From Nocardiopsis sp. FIRDI 009 (GTDB lineage Bacteria > Actinomycetota > Actinomycetes > Streptosporangiales > Streptosporangiaceae), in the NCBI RefSeq assembly GCF_003386285.1, contig NZ_QPNC01000015.1:186001-250000 (forward strand): 64,000 bases of DNA. Direction: 5' to 3'. Positions 8,768 to 17,707 of the stretch are shown in pieces. The notes beneath the pieces are model-generated. The model made no database searches and had not been told where the DNA came from. It was given only the letters and a program-made list of their open reading frames with translations. Both the position numbers and the translations under genes were made by a program. The first letter of the stretch is position 1, and every line of letters begins with the position of its first letter.

Positions 8768-9447
8768 TGCCGGACCTTCTTCGGCGCGCCGGGCGCAACG
8801 GCGTCGGGACGGCGCAGGTAGAGCGGGTTGGGCTCGGGCAGTTCCTCGCCCCGGTGCAGGCGCAGCAGCGCCAGTTCGACCATCGCTGCGGCGTCGGGGT
8901 GGAGCGGCTCCGGGGCCGCGGCGGCGTCGCCGAGGACGTCGGCGTACATGTCGGCGCCGTGCCCGACCAGGGGCAGACTGGCGGTGTCGACCTCGGCGGG
9001 CCGGTCGACGCGCACCTCGCCCACCCGCGTGAGGTGGTCGTCGTAGCGGGCCCAGAACACCTCCTTGCGGCGGGCGTCCGTCATTGCGACGAAGGGTTCC
9101 GTGCGCCCCGTGGCGAACGCGAGCGCGTCCAGGGTGGTGACGCCGTGGCAGGGCACGCCGAGGGCGTCGGACAGGGCGTGGGCGGTGGCCAGGCCGACCC
9201 GCAGCCCGGTGTAGGGGCCGGGGCCGATCCCGACGGCGACGCCGTCGAGGTCGCCGAGTCCGACCCCCGCCTCCTCGGTGAGGCGGCGGATGGTCGGGCC
9301 GAGCAGTTCGCCGTGGCGGCGGGCGTCCACGGAGGAGGCGCTGGCGCGCAGGGTGAAGGCGCCGTCGGCGGAGCTCTCACCGATGGCGGCGGTGACCGCC
9401 GGGGTGGCGGTGTCGAAGGCCAGGAGCAGCACGGGCGACCGCCTCAT
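8755..9447 (-). CDS. tsaB: t6A biosynthesis protein TsaB
   Basis: 230 residues from the ATG at 9447, which overlaps the tsaE stop (ATGA). N-terminal LLAFDTATPAVT and the central GIGPGPYTGLRVG motif are diagnostic for TsaB, the non-catalytic paralogue and scaffold of TsaD. The N-terminal extension possible upstream is not used because it lies wholly within tsaE and is Arg-rich. Confidence 0.95.
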   Translation of the reverse strand: MRRSPVLLLAFDTATPAVTAAIGESSADGAFTLRASASSVDARRHGELLGPTIRRLTEEAGVGLGDLDGVAVGIGPGPYTGLRVGLATAHALSDALGVPCHGVTTLDALAFATGRTEPFVAMTDARRKEVFWARYDDHLTRVGEVRVDRPAEVDTASLPLVGHGADMYADVLGDAAAAPEPLHPDAAAMVELALLRLHRGEELPEPNPLYLRRPDAVAPGAPKKVRQWVK

Positions 9448-9956
9448 CCGCGCCCGGCGGCGATGCCGGGCAGGTCGACGTCGGACCACCGGTCCCCGAC
9501 GGGGATCAGGTGGACGGTTCTGGTGTCGTCGGGGTGGCGTTCGATCCGGACCTCCAGCCGGTCGTCGCTCAGCCCCTCGGCGACGCCCTCGCCCCACTCG
9601 ACCACGGTGACGGAGTCGGGGATGGTCATGTCGAGGTCGATGTCGTCGATCTCGTCCGGCCCGCCGAGCCGGTAAGCGTCCACGTGCACGAGGGCTGGAC
9701 CGCCGACCAGGGACGGGTGGATGCGGGAGATGATGAAGGTCGGCGAGGTGACCGAGCCGCGTACCCGCAGGCCCTCGCCCAGGCCCTGGGTGAACGTGGT
9801 CTTGCCCGCGCCGAGGGGACCGGACAGGATCAGGACGTCACCGGCGCGGGTGAGGGCGGCCAGATCCCGGCCCAGGGCGCGCATGGCTCCGTCGGTGGCG
9901 GCCGTGACCTCGTGGACGACGGGCGCGCCCGTGGCGGTGGCTGTTACGTCTGTCAT
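9444..9956 (-). CDS. tsaE: t6A biosynthesis ATPase TsaE
   Basis: 170 residues from the ATG at 9956. P-loop GPLGAGKTTF, a switch-like VTSPTF, and HVDAYRL are the TsaE hallmarks. It drives the TsaB-TsaD complex by ATP hydrolysis. It is separated from alr by about 130 bases and overlaps tsaB by 4 bases. Confidence 0.95.
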   Translation of the reverse strand: MTDVTATATGAPVVHEVTAATDGAMRALGRDLAALTRAGDVLILSGPLGAGKTTFTQGLGEGLRVRGSVTSPTFIISRIHPSLVGGPALVHVDAYRLGGPDEIDDIDLDMTIPDSVTVVEWGEGVAEGLSDDRLEVRIERHPDDTRTVHLIPVGDRWSDVDLPGIAAGRG

Positions 9957-10087
9957 CTGACTCGCAGCTTGTGTCGGTAGTGGGTCGGGTGGCGACCGGC
10001 CGCGCCGCTCCTGGCGCGCCGGAGGAGACCTCCCCACCCAGGCTAGACGGGGTGCGGAGGCGGCTGGGACGCTCGGCGGCGTCCGGC

Positions 10088-11215
10088 TCAGGCGCCGCCG
10101 GTGTACTCCCGAGGAACCCGCGCGCCCACCCGCGTGACGATCTCGTACGGGATGGTGTCCAGGGCCTCGGCCCAGTCCCCGGCGGTCGGGGTCGCGGGGT
10201 GGTCGGTCGGATCGCCGAACAGTACCGCGTGCTCCCCCGCCTCCACCGGCTCATCGCCTACATCCACAACGAACTGGTCCATGCAGACTGTTCCCGAGAT
10301 GGTGTGGGTACGCCCTCCGAGCAGCACGGGCCCCTTGTTGGTGGCGTGCCGTGGGACGCCGTCCGCGTAGCCGAGGGGCACCAGGGCCAGGGTGGTGTCG
10401 CGCTTGGTGACGTATCGGTGACCGTAGGAGACGCCGTTGCCGGGGCCGACGCGCTTGGTGAGGGCGACGCGGGACCGGAGGGTCATCGCGGGCCGCAATC
10501 CGGGCACGTCGAAACCGGGAATAGGGACAAGTCCGTAACTGGCGATACCGCCGCGCACGAGGTCGAAGCGGGCCTCGGGGAGGGTGAGCAGGGCCGCCGA
10601 GTTGGCGATGTGCCGGACCTCGGGGGTGAGGCCGATCTTGTCGGCCGTCTCCAGCGCCTCGTGGAAGCTGGAGAGCTGGCGCGCGATCGAGGGGTGGCCG
10701 GGCTCGTCCGCGCACGCGAAGTGCGACCACACGCCGCTGACGCGCAGGTCACCGGCGTCCTCGGCGCGGGCGGCGGCCTCCACCAGGGCGGGCCACTCGG
10801 CGGCGCTGACCCCGCCGCGGTTGAGCCCGGTGTCGATCTTCAACTGGACGCGCGCGACCCGGCCGAGTTCGCGCGCCGCCGCGACGACGGCGTCGAGGAC
10901 GGCGCGGTCGCTGACCCCGAGGTCGATCCCGGCCGCGACCGCCTCCGCGACCGGTTCACCCGGCGGGATGATCCAGGCGAGCACGGGAGCGGTGATCCCG
11001 GCCGCGCGCAGGGCGAGGGCCTCGTGGATGAAGGCGGTGCCGAGCCACGTGGCGCCGCCCGCGAGGACCGCGCGAGCCGCCGGAAGCATGCCGTGGCCGT
11101 AACCGTCGGCCTTCACCACACCCATGAAGGGGGTGCCGCCGGCGTGCTCACGGAGCAGCCGGACGTTGTCGGCGATCGCGTCCAGGTCGACGCGGGCGTG
11201 CGCGAAGTGAGCCAT
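10088..11215 (-). CDS. alr: Alanine racemase
   Basis: 375 residues from the ATG at 11215. The PLP-binding lysine is in VVKADGYGHG (residues about 36-45), and the catalytic tyrosine region is NGVSYGHRY near residue 260. It makes D-Ala for peptidoglycan and depends on PLP. It is the first gene of the operon leading into tsaE-tsaB-rimI-tsaD, a gene order common in actinobacteria. The sequence upstream of 11215 on the same frame has no racemase similarity. Confidence 0.96.
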   Translation of the reverse strand: MAHFAHARVDLDAIADNVRLLREHAGGTPFMGVVKADGYGHGMLPAARAVLAGGATWLGTAFIHEALALRAAGITAPVLAWIIPPGEPVAEAVAAGIDLGVSDRAVLDAVVAAARELGRVARVQLKIDTGLNRGGVSAAEWPALVEAAARAEDAGDLRVSGVWSHFACADEPGHPSIARQLSSFHEALETADKIGLTPEVRHIANSAALLTLPEARFDLVRGGIASYGLVPIPGFDVPGLRPAMTLRSRVALTKRVGPGNGVSYGHRYVTKRDTTLALVPLGYADGVPRHATNKGPVLLGGRTHTISGTVCMDQFVVDVGDEPVEAGEHAVLFGDPTDHPATPTAGDWAEALDTIPYEIVTRVGARVPREYTGGA

Positions 11216-11305
11216 GCTCCCAGTCTTCCACGTGTGGGTTACCGCTCGGGAGCTGCGGGTATGTGGGCTACGACCGAGTTCGAGGCCGTTTCTGGGGGGA
11301 TCGGC

Positions 11306-11830
11306 ATGGGCGAGTTCGGAAGTGAGCGTCCGGTCGACGCGGTACGGCTGTGGTCCGGGGGACTGGCCACGGCCGTGGTGGCGGCGCTGGTCGTCCTGGT
11401 CGGCACTCTGGTCATCCGGGGGGTTCTGGGGATTCCCGTGCTCGCCCCGGAGGAGGCCGGTGACCTGGGTGACTCGGGGACCGTCGCCTACGCGCTGATG
11501 GCGGCCGCGGCGGCACTGCTGGCCACGGGCCTGCTGCACGTGCTGCTGCTGGCGGCGCCGCGACCGCGCGCGTTCTTCGGCTGGATGATCGGTCTGATCA
11601 CGGCGGTCGCCGCGGTCACGCCGTTCCTCCAGGGCGCCGAGCTGGCCAGCCAGATCGCCACGGCGGTCGTCAACCTCGTCGCCGGAGTGGCGATCGCGAC
11701 GTTGCTGAGCGGCGTCGCGGGGACCGCCGTCGTCCGGTCGGGGCGAAGGTCGCGCCCGGTGTTACGGCACGAGGGCCTGCTGCCGGACGTGGACCGGTCC
11801 GACTACCGCGGGGACACGCGGAGGTTGTGA
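11306..11830 (+). CDS. DUF6069 four-helix membrane protein
   Basis: 174 residues from the ATG at 11306, preceded by GGGGGGA five bases upstream. Four transmembrane helices are visible (about residues 15-40, 60-85, 93-115, 120-145), with the family-typical 'RGVLGIPVLAP' and 'AAPRPRAFFGW'. Function unknown in the family. Divergent from alr. Confidence 0.8.
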   Translation: MGEFGSERPVDAVRLWSGGLATAVVAALVVLVGTLVIRGVLGIPVLAPEEAGDLGDSGTVAYALMAAAAALLATGLLHVLLLAAPRPRAFFGWMIGLITAVAAVTPFLQGAELASQIATAVVNLVAGVAIATLLSGVAGTAVVRSGRRSRPVLRHEGLLPDVDRSDYRGDTRRL

Positions 11831-12117
11831 CCGGCCCCGGGGACCGGCGGCGACCCCGGAGAGCGGGGGTGCCGAGCCGGAACCGGGACGGCGGCGGACC
11901 GGCCGACGAGGAGGGGCACGACAGGCGCACAGGGACAGCCATGAGGGGCGGGGCCGCGGGGTCCCGCCCCTTCGTCGTGCGCGGCGCTTCACACAGATCC
12001 CACGCCACGCACAGACCCCCGGCCACGGCGGCCTCCGGCACGCCCCAAGAGCGACGACCCGCGCCCCGCTCCGCCCCGGGCGCACCACCACCCGCACCCC
12101 ACGCCGACCCGCGCGCC
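11831..12117. other. Convergent intergenic region, no gene seen
   Basis: 287 bases between the stops of two convergent genes. Apparent open frames on both strands have low-complexity Arg/Pro/Gly translations and no start signals, so I call none. Confidence 0.5.
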
Positions 12118-12936
12118 CTACTCCACGGTGGTCTCCAGCGGCAGGGGGTCGGCGCTGACGAGGGCCGCCAGGGTGCTCGCCTCCTCCTCGGTGAAACCGC
12201 CGGTGATCGTCGTGGCCCCGCCCACCAGTCCGACCTCGCAGGCGACGTCGACCCCGACCTCCGGCGCGGTGACCACCTCCTCGTCCACCACGAACGCGAT
12301 GCGTCGCCGTGGACTCGCCGCCGGTCGGCACGCCGCCTCTCCGGTCATGCGGGCCCACGTGTCGGCCCCCCGTCCGGTGAACGTGACGTGCACCAGCCAC
12401 GCGGAGACCTCCGGGCTGTTCTCGGCCTCACCGGACGCGACCCCGTCGTTGTCCAGCGCGGCCGGGCCGAGCAGCAGGTCGCCGCTCCCGTCCGGGGACG
12501 GCAGGACCAGCTCGACGTCGGAGAGGTCCTCGGGTTCGGCCCCTGGCTCGCCGACCGGCCCCACCAGCCCCACGACCGGATGGACCGTCAGGCGCCCCCG
12601 CCGCTCCAGGAGGGCGACCGCCTCCTCGACGTCCGCGTCGCGCGGCAGCTCGACGGTGACGGTCCTCTCCCCGGCGGTGACCACCGGCTCTCCCGCCCCC
12701 ATGCCCCGGACCCGCCGTCGCAGGATCTCGGCGACGCGGTCCACGTCCTCGGGGGAGACGGTGGCGTCGGGGGCTCCCACCCGGACGACGAACGTCTCAC
12801 CGCCTCCGGGCCGCGCGGACCACCACACCCAGGCCGTCGCGCCGGCCAGGACGATCACGGCGAGGGCGGCGGCCACGAAGACCGCGATCAGCCATCCGCG
12901 ACCGCGGTGCCGGGACGTCGGGGGGTGGGGGTGCAC
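12118..12936 (-). CDS. Membrane-anchored SecD P1-head-like protein
   Basis: 272 residues: a short His/Pro-rich cytoplasmic start, one transmembrane helix (about residues 14-38), then an extracytoplasmic domain. The domain matches the periplasmic P1 region of the SecDF protein encoded at 21276-23939. Shared elements in the same order are ILRRRVRGMGAGEP (compare VLRQRIDSLGVAEA), LTVHPVVG, VTFTGRGADTWARMTGEAAC, RRRIAFVVDEEVVTAPE and a TTITGGF tail. There is no SecD transmembrane bundle after it. It is probably an accessory factor or a domesticated fragment of SecD. Confidence 0.8.
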   Translation of the reverse strand: MHPHPPTSRHRGRGWLIAVFVAAALAVIVLAGATAWVWWSARPGGGETFVVRVGAPDATVSPEDVDRVAEILRRRVRGMGAGEPVVTAGERTVTVELPRDADVEEAVALLERRGRLTVHPVVGLVGPVGEPGAEPEDLSDVELVLPSPDGSGDLLLGPAALDNDGVASGEAENSPEVSAWLVHVTFTGRGADTWARMTGEAACRPAASPRRRIAFVVDEEVVTAPEVGVDVACEVGLVGGATTITGGFTEEEASTLAALVSADPLPLETTVE

Positions 12937-13009
12937 GGGTTTCCTCCCTGGAGGGCCGTGGGCGAACCGGGCTGTGCGCGAGGTCCGGGGGACGGGCTCC
13001 CCGACCGGC

Positions 13010-13255
13010 TCACATCATCGGGGCGATGACGACCCGGTAGCGGGCGCCGTCCTCGGTGGACACGTCGCGGCGGAAGTCGTTGACCCGGTTGACGGACCGC
13101 TGCACCACACCGCCGTCGATCTCGCTGGTATCGACCGTGGGGAGGTGTTTCTCCACCGCGCGCAGCGCCTCGTCGACGGTCATGGCGGTCTCCCGCCGCT
13201 CCGGGACGATGCGCCACCCGTCATCGGCGAGGCGGCTGATGGCGATCCGGAACAT
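13010..13255 (-). CDS. Hypothetical 81-residue protein
   Basis: Starts at the ATG at 13255 with GGGAG upstream. A beta/alpha pattern with no Cys, no signal peptide and no recognised domain (FRIAISRLADDGWRI, then VDEALRAVEKHL). It lies between the SecD-like gene and the carbonic anhydrase, all on the minus strand. Codon use is normal for the genome. Confidence 0.6.
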   Translation of the reverse strand: MFRIAISRLADDGWRIVPERRETAMTVDEALRAVEKHLPTVDTSEIDGGVVQRSVNRVNDFRRDVSTEDGARYRVVIAPMM

Positions 13256-13431
13256 ACCGGTCTCCCTGCGGTCTCGGGGGGCTCTGAGCGCATTCTCCCC
13301 CATCACCTCCGACGCTGTGAAGTGCCCGTTGTACGGATGACGCACGTTCGATCGGTGTGCGCCCGATGTCCGTTCCGCCCGCCCCGGACACTCCGCGCAC
13401 CGGGTGTCCCGCGCACCGCGCACCCCGCGCG

Positions 13432-14154
13432 TCACAGCCAGGTGACCCGCGAGTCCTCCAGGTCGTAGCGGGCGGCCACGACGTCCAGGAGTCCGGAGTC
13501 GACCCGGTCCCGCAGATCGGGGTCCTCCCGCAGCTTCTCGGCGACGTGCCGCGCGTTGGCGCGGACGCAGTCGTCGACGAAGTCGTCGCCGTCCTCGGGT
13601 GTGGACTCGACGACGGGAAGGATCCGCTCGACCAGGTAACCGATGTGGCCGGGCGGGACCTCGCCGCTCCGGTACGCCTCGACCGCGGCCGTGACCGCAC
13701 CGCAGGAGGAGTGCCCCAGGACGACGATGAGCGGCACCTCCAGGTGCTCGGCGGCGTAGCTCACGCTGCCGAGGACGGACTGGTCGAGCACCTCGCCGGC
13801 GGAGCGGATCGTGAACAGGTCGCCGAGGCCCTGGTCGAAGACCAGTTCCGGGGGGACGCGCGAGTCAGCGCAGCCCAGGACGGTGGCGAAGGGGTACTGC
13901 CCGTCGACGAGCGCGGCTCTGCGGGCTCTGCCCTCGTGCGGATGCAGGGAGGCGTGGTGGCGCCAGCGACGGTTGCCCCACCGGAGCAGGCGGAGGGCGC
14001 GACGGGCGTCCACGGAACCGGGCGGGACGGTGGGGACGGGGTCGGCGAGGGCCGCCCCGGGCGCCGCGGTCGCGGCGGCGGCACCGGCGCCGCCGAGGAG
14101 GGAGGCGCGCAGGGCGCCACGGCGTGAGAGGGTCATGGGGGTACGAATCCTCAC
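13432..14154 (-). CDS. Beta-class carbonic anhydrase, Tat-exported
   Basis: 240 residues. The zinc site is CADSRV (residues about 94-99) with the H-SS-C partner in GHSSCGAV near 147-154. The first 40 residues are a twin-arginine signal peptide: SRRGALRASLLGGAGAAA, with Ala-rich cleavage region ALADP. It converts CO2 and bicarbonate, here probably outside the membrane. Start at 14154 (MRIRTP) or ATG 14136 (MTLSRR) are both possible. Confidence 0.9.
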   Translation of the reverse strand: MRIRTPMTLSRRGALRASLLGGAGAAAATAAPGAALADPVPTVPPGSVDARRALRLLRWGNRRWRHHASLHPHEGRARRAALVDGQYPFATVLGCADSRVPPELVFDQGLGDLFTIRSAGEVLDQSVLGSVSYAAEHLEVPLIVVLGHSSCGAVTAAVEAYRSGEVPPGHIGYLVERILPVVESTPEDGDDFVDDCVRANARHVAEKLREDPDLRDRVDSGLLDVVAARYDLEDSRVTWL

Positions 14155-14332
14155 GTAATCAGCAAACTACCGTGTGTCTCACGTGCGCCCCAGAACCTAC
14201 TCTTCGCGACTATTCGGACACCACCGGTTTGACGAATCCCTAACGCCGTTCGGGTGCGCGCCCACGCCCCGCCCCCGCCCCGCCGAGCACCGGCCGACGG
14301 GGATCAGGGGTGGTCGCCTACCATGAAGGGAA

Positions 14333-14360
14333 AACCGACCGTTCGTTCAGTTCGCCGGTT
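14333..14360. promoter_or_regulatory. Possible TetR operator
   Basis: Imperfect dyad AACCG-N18-CGGTT containing ACCGACCGTTCG, about 80 bases upstream of the TetR gene start. It resembles sites of PaaR-type repressors, but only by eye. Confidence 0.35.
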
Positions 14361-14441
14361 CCGTGTGCGGACGCCGACACGGACCACCGGCTCGCGCCCG
14401 CCCCGCACGTGGACGCTCAACAGGAGGTAGATTCGACAGCC

Positions 14442-15146
14442 GTGTCCCGAACTTCCCCAGTCGAACCGGTGCCCGCACGCGGCGAGGTCGCCCGGCGCCG
14501 CTCCGGCCGCCCCGGCCACGACGCCGACTCCGTCCTGCGCGTCGCCGCGCGCGTGTTCAACGAGCGCGGGTACGACGGCACGAGCATGGAGGACCTGGCC
14601 CGCGCGCTGGGCGTCACCAAGTCGGCCATCTACCACCACGTCAGCGGCAAGACCGAACTGCTGCGCCGCTCCCTCGACCTGGCCCTCGACGCGCTCTTCG
14701 CGGTCACCCGGGAGGAGTCCTCGACCACCGGTCCGGCGATCGACCGCCTGGAGAACGTCCTGCACGGCAGCGTCCGCGTCCTGGTGGAGCAGCTGCCGCA
14801 CGTGACCCTCCTGCTGCGGGTCCGGGGCAACACCGAGGTGGAGAAGCACGCCCTGGCCCGGCGCCGCGAGTTCGACCACCTGGTCGCCGATCTCGTGCGC
14901 GAGGGCATCGCCGCCGGTGAGATCCGCGACGACGTGGACCCGGCGGTCGCCTCCCGGCTGCTGTTCGGCATGGTCAACTCGATCGTGGAGTGGTACAAGC
15001 CCGATCGCGGACTGGACGCCGACGAGCTCGCCGACTCCCTGGCCCGCATCGCCTTCAGGGGTCTGCGCACCCAGGGCGGCGGTGAGGGCCGCTCCGACGG
15101 CGCCCGCCCGCGAAGCGGCTCCGGGCCAGGACGGTCACCGGACTGA
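14442..15146 (+). CDS. TetR/AcrR regulator, PaaR-like
   Basis: 234 residues from the GTG at 14442, with AGGAGG ending 13 bases upstream. The HTH region (residues about 28-75) has VFNERGYDGTSMEDLARALG followed by 'VTKSAIYHHVSGKTELL', very like the repressor of phenylacetate degradation in Streptomyces. The C-terminal helical domain is of normal length with a Gly/Arg/Ser-rich tail. No phenylacetate genes are in the window, so the ligand and targets are inferred from resemblance only. Confidence 0.82.
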   Translation: MSRTSPVEPVPARGEVARRRSGRPGHDADSVLRVAARVFNERGYDGTSMEDLARALGVTKSAIYHHVSGKTELLRRSLDLALDALFAVTREESSTTGPAIDRLENVLHGSVRVLVEQLPHVTLLLRVRGNTEVEKHALARRREFDHLVADLVREGIAAGEIRDDVDPAVASRLLFGMVNSIVEWYKPDRGLDADELADSLARIAFRGLRTQGGGEGRSDGARPRSGSGPGRSPD

Positions 15147-15330
15147 CCGCGGGCGGCCGACGGGCGGCCTCCGGGCAACCGACAACCATCCCTTTCCACC
15201 CGCGTCCCTCTTCACACGGGGGCCGCATGGCCGAAACCGGACACCATACGTGGCCTCAACCACTCGTGCCACAAATCACTGGATTTGTAACATGCAGTGA
15301 CCCCCCACCCCAGTCCGGAGCGCCGCACCA

Positions 15331-16221
15331 GTGGTCCAGTACCTCGCGCAGACCGCCCTCACCCCCACGATCGCCTACACCGTCTCCGTCATCGGTTCCC
15401 TGCTCGGACTCGCCTTCGCCACCCGCGCCCGTCTCACCACCAGCGCGGCCCGCTGGGTGTGGCTGGCCCTGGCCGCCCTCTCCCTCGGCGGAACCGCCGT
15501 GTGGTCCATGCACTTCATCGCGATGATGGGCTACTCCGTGCCCGACGTCATCATCCGCTACGACCCCCTGCTCACCGTGGGCAGCGGCGTGCTCGCCGTG
15601 GCGGTCATGGCCGTCGCCCTGGCACTGACCATCACCCGGCCGACCAACTCCCGACTGATCACGGGCGGCCTCATCTCCGGGGTCGGGATCGTCTCCATGC
15701 ACTACATGGGCATGGCCTCGATGAACGTCGCCGGGACCATGCACCATGAGCACGGCCACGTGGTCGCGGCCTCCGCCATCGCCCTGGTGGCGGCCACCGC
15801 CGCCCTGTGGTTCGCCTCCCGGCTGCGGGGCGCCCCCGTGATCGTCGTCGCCTCCCTGGTCATGGCCGCCGCCGTGACCGCCATGCACTACACGGCGATG
15901 GCCGGGGTCAGCATCACACCCGCCGACAGCGGGGAGCGGCGGTCCACCCCGCCCGGGTCCAGCGCCCCCGACCTGCTCCTGCCGCTGATCGTGGGCCTGT
16001 TCGTCTTCCTGCTCATCTGCAGCCTCGTCCTCATGCTCGCGGCGGACGACCGCGACGGCCGCGGGAGGGCCGCCCGGAGGGCGCCGAGCACACCCGGAGG
16101 CGGACCGCGCGGGGACGTCCGCACCGACGGAGCCCCCGCCCCCTACACGCCCCGCCACTCCGCACGCGGAACCGCCCCCGCGCCCGCCGACGACGTGTGG
16201 ACGCCCCGCAACAGGCGCTGA
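15331..16221 (+). CDS. MHYT-domain membrane sensor
   Basis: 296 residues from the GTG at 15331, with GGAG 13 bases upstream. Seven predicted helices. Three MHYT-type repeats are visible: SMHFIAMMGY, SMHYMGMASM and AMHYTAMAG, whose Met/His residues are proposed to bind copper and sense O2, CO or NO. A His patch (HHEHGH) is in a loop. The cytoplasmic tail (from about 235) is Arg/Pro-rich and has no GGDEF, EAL or kinase domain, so this is a stand-alone sensor or transporter-like protein. Confidence 0.87.
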   Translation: MVQYLAQTALTPTIAYTVSVIGSLLGLAFATRARLTTSAARWVWLALAALSLGGTAVWSMHFIAMMGYSVPDVIIRYDPLLTVGSGVLAVAVMAVALALTITRPTNSRLITGGLISGVGIVSMHYMGMASMNVAGTMHHEHGHVVAASAIALVAATAALWFASRLRGAPVIVVASLVMAAAVTAMHYTAMAGVSITPADSGERRSTPPGSSAPDLLLPLIVGLFVFLLICSLVLMLAADDRDGRGRAARRAPSTPGGGPRGDVRTDGAPAPYTPRHSARGTAPAPADDVWTPRNRR

Positions 16222-16343
16222 CCCCACCGGGCCGCCCCGCACCCGAAAAACCGCTGGCTCCCCCGGGCCCGGCCGACCTAGAATCGGCGGGCCCGCACGC
16301 GCCGCGTGCCACGGGGCCGACCGACGACGGAGAGGACGACGCC

Positions 16344-16400
16344 ATGGCTGAGTTCACGTTCCACCCCCAGCCCACCTCCACGATCGTCCGCGAGCCCTGA
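16344..16400 (+). CDS. Possible 18-residue peptide upstream of rsgA
   Basis: ATG with GGAGAGG 8 bases upstream, then 18 codons rich in Pro/Thr (start MAEFTFHPQP), ending 39 bases before rsgA. Good ribosome binding site, no known family. It could be a leader peptide or chance. Confidence 0.35.
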   Translation: MAEFTFHPQPTSTIVREP

Positions 16401-16439
16401 GGACGCCCTCCCGGGGCTCGCCGTCACAGAGAGCCCGAC

Positions 16440-17561
16440 GTGAGCACCCACGACCACTCCGACGACGCCTCCGCGTCGCACCCGCTGACCCCCCTCGGCT
16501 GGACCTCCCGTGTCGAGGCCGCCTTCGACTCCGTCGCCCTGACCAGCCAGCACGTCCTCCTGCCCGCCCGGGTCAGCGCGGCGCGCCGGGGCGGCGCCCA
16601 GGTCCTCCTCCCGACGCCCGAGACCGCCGAACACTCCCCCGCCGTGCGCCGCGCCGCCCGCACCGACCCCGCCAGCGCCCCGACCAGCGGCGACTGGGTG
16701 GCGGTACGCCGGTCCGGCGGCACCTGGCTGATCGAGGCCGTCCTGGAGCGCGCCTCGGCCCTCGTCCGCCAGGGCGTGGCCACCGACTCCCACGACCAGG
16801 TCCTGGCCGCCAACGTCGACACCGTCCTGATCTGTGAGGCCGCCGACCAGGGCCCCAATGTGGGCCGCCTGGAACGTTTCCTGAGCCTGGCCTGGGCCAG
16901 CGGAGCCGCCCCCGTCGTCGCCGTTACCAAGGCCGAACTCGCCGGTGACCGACTCCCGGAGGTGGTCGAACTCGTCGAGTCCGTCGCCGGCGGCGCCGAC
17001 GTGCACACCGTCAGCGCCCGCACCGGGGTCGGTCTGGGGGAGCTGGCCGCCCGCCTGCTGCCCGGCAGCACCTGGGTCCTTCTGGGCACCTCCGGCGCCG
17101 GGAAGTCCAGCCTGGTCAACGCCATCGCCGGACACACCCTGATGGACACTGGCGAGATCCGCCACGACAGGCGCGGGCGGCACACGACCACCCACCGCCA
17201 GCTCCTCACCCTGCCCGGTGGAGCCCTGATCCTGGACATCCCCGGTGTGCGCCGGATCGACGTCCCGGGCGACGCGACCGGGGTCGACCGCACCTTCGAC
17301 GACATCCGGGAGTTCGCCCAGCGGTGCCGGTTCGCGGACTGCTCGCACGGACCCGAGCCCGGGTGCGCTGTCGTCGCCGCCGTCGACGAGGGCGAGCTGG
17401 ACGCCCGTCGGCTGGAGCGGTGGAACAAGCTCCGGCGCGAGGCCGAACGGAACCGGTCGCGGACCGACCGGCGGCTGCGCGAGGAGGAGAAGCGGCGCTG
17501 GAAGTCCCACGACAGGATCGCCAGGGACGCTCGGCGGCGTAAGCGCGGCCACTCGTTCTGA
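16440..17561 (+). CDS. rsgA: Ribosome small-subunit-dependent GTPase RsgA
   Basis: 373 residues, GTG start. Circularly permuted GTPase: G4 TKAE precedes the P-loop GTSGAGKSSL and G3 DIPGVR. The N-terminal OB region and a C-terminal zinc site (CRFADCSHGPEPGC) complete the family layout. It assists late maturation of the 30S subunit. The C-terminus is very basic (RRRKRGH). Confidence 0.95.
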   Translation: MSTHDHSDDASASHPLTPLGWTSRVEAAFDSVALTSQHVLLPARVSAARRGGAQVLLPTPETAEHSPAVRRAARTDPASAPTSGDWVAVRRSGGTWLIEAVLERASALVRQGVATDSHDQVLAANVDTVLICEAADQGPNVGRLERFLSLAWASGAAPVVAVTKAELAGDRLPEVVELVESVAGGADVHTVSARTGVGLGELAARLLPGSTWVLLGTSGAGKSSLVNAIAGHTLMDTGEIRHDRRGRHTTTHRQLLTLPGGALILDIPGVRRIDVPGDATGVDRTFDDIREFAQRCRFADCSHGPEPGCAVVAAVDEGELDARRLERWNKLRREAERNRSRTDRRLREEEKRRWKSHDRIARDARRRKRGHSF

Positions 17562-17641
17562 GCGACCGCCCGTTCCGGGCAGCCGCCCGTTCGGAGGGGA
17601 CCGGACCGCGGCGACCGGCCGCCCGTTCCCCCGCTCACGCA

Positions 17642-17681
17642 CGGACGCCCGGCTCCCCCTGACGGGGAGGCCGGGCGTCCG
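17642..17681. terminator. Bidirectional terminator between rsgA and tatD
   Basis: 12-bp stem CGGACGCCCGGC/GCCGGGCGTCCG with further pairing inside (TCCCC/GGGGA), between convergent genes. Confidence 0.8.
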
Positions 17682-17707
17682 GCGGTTCGGCCGCCGAGGT
17701 GAGCGGC

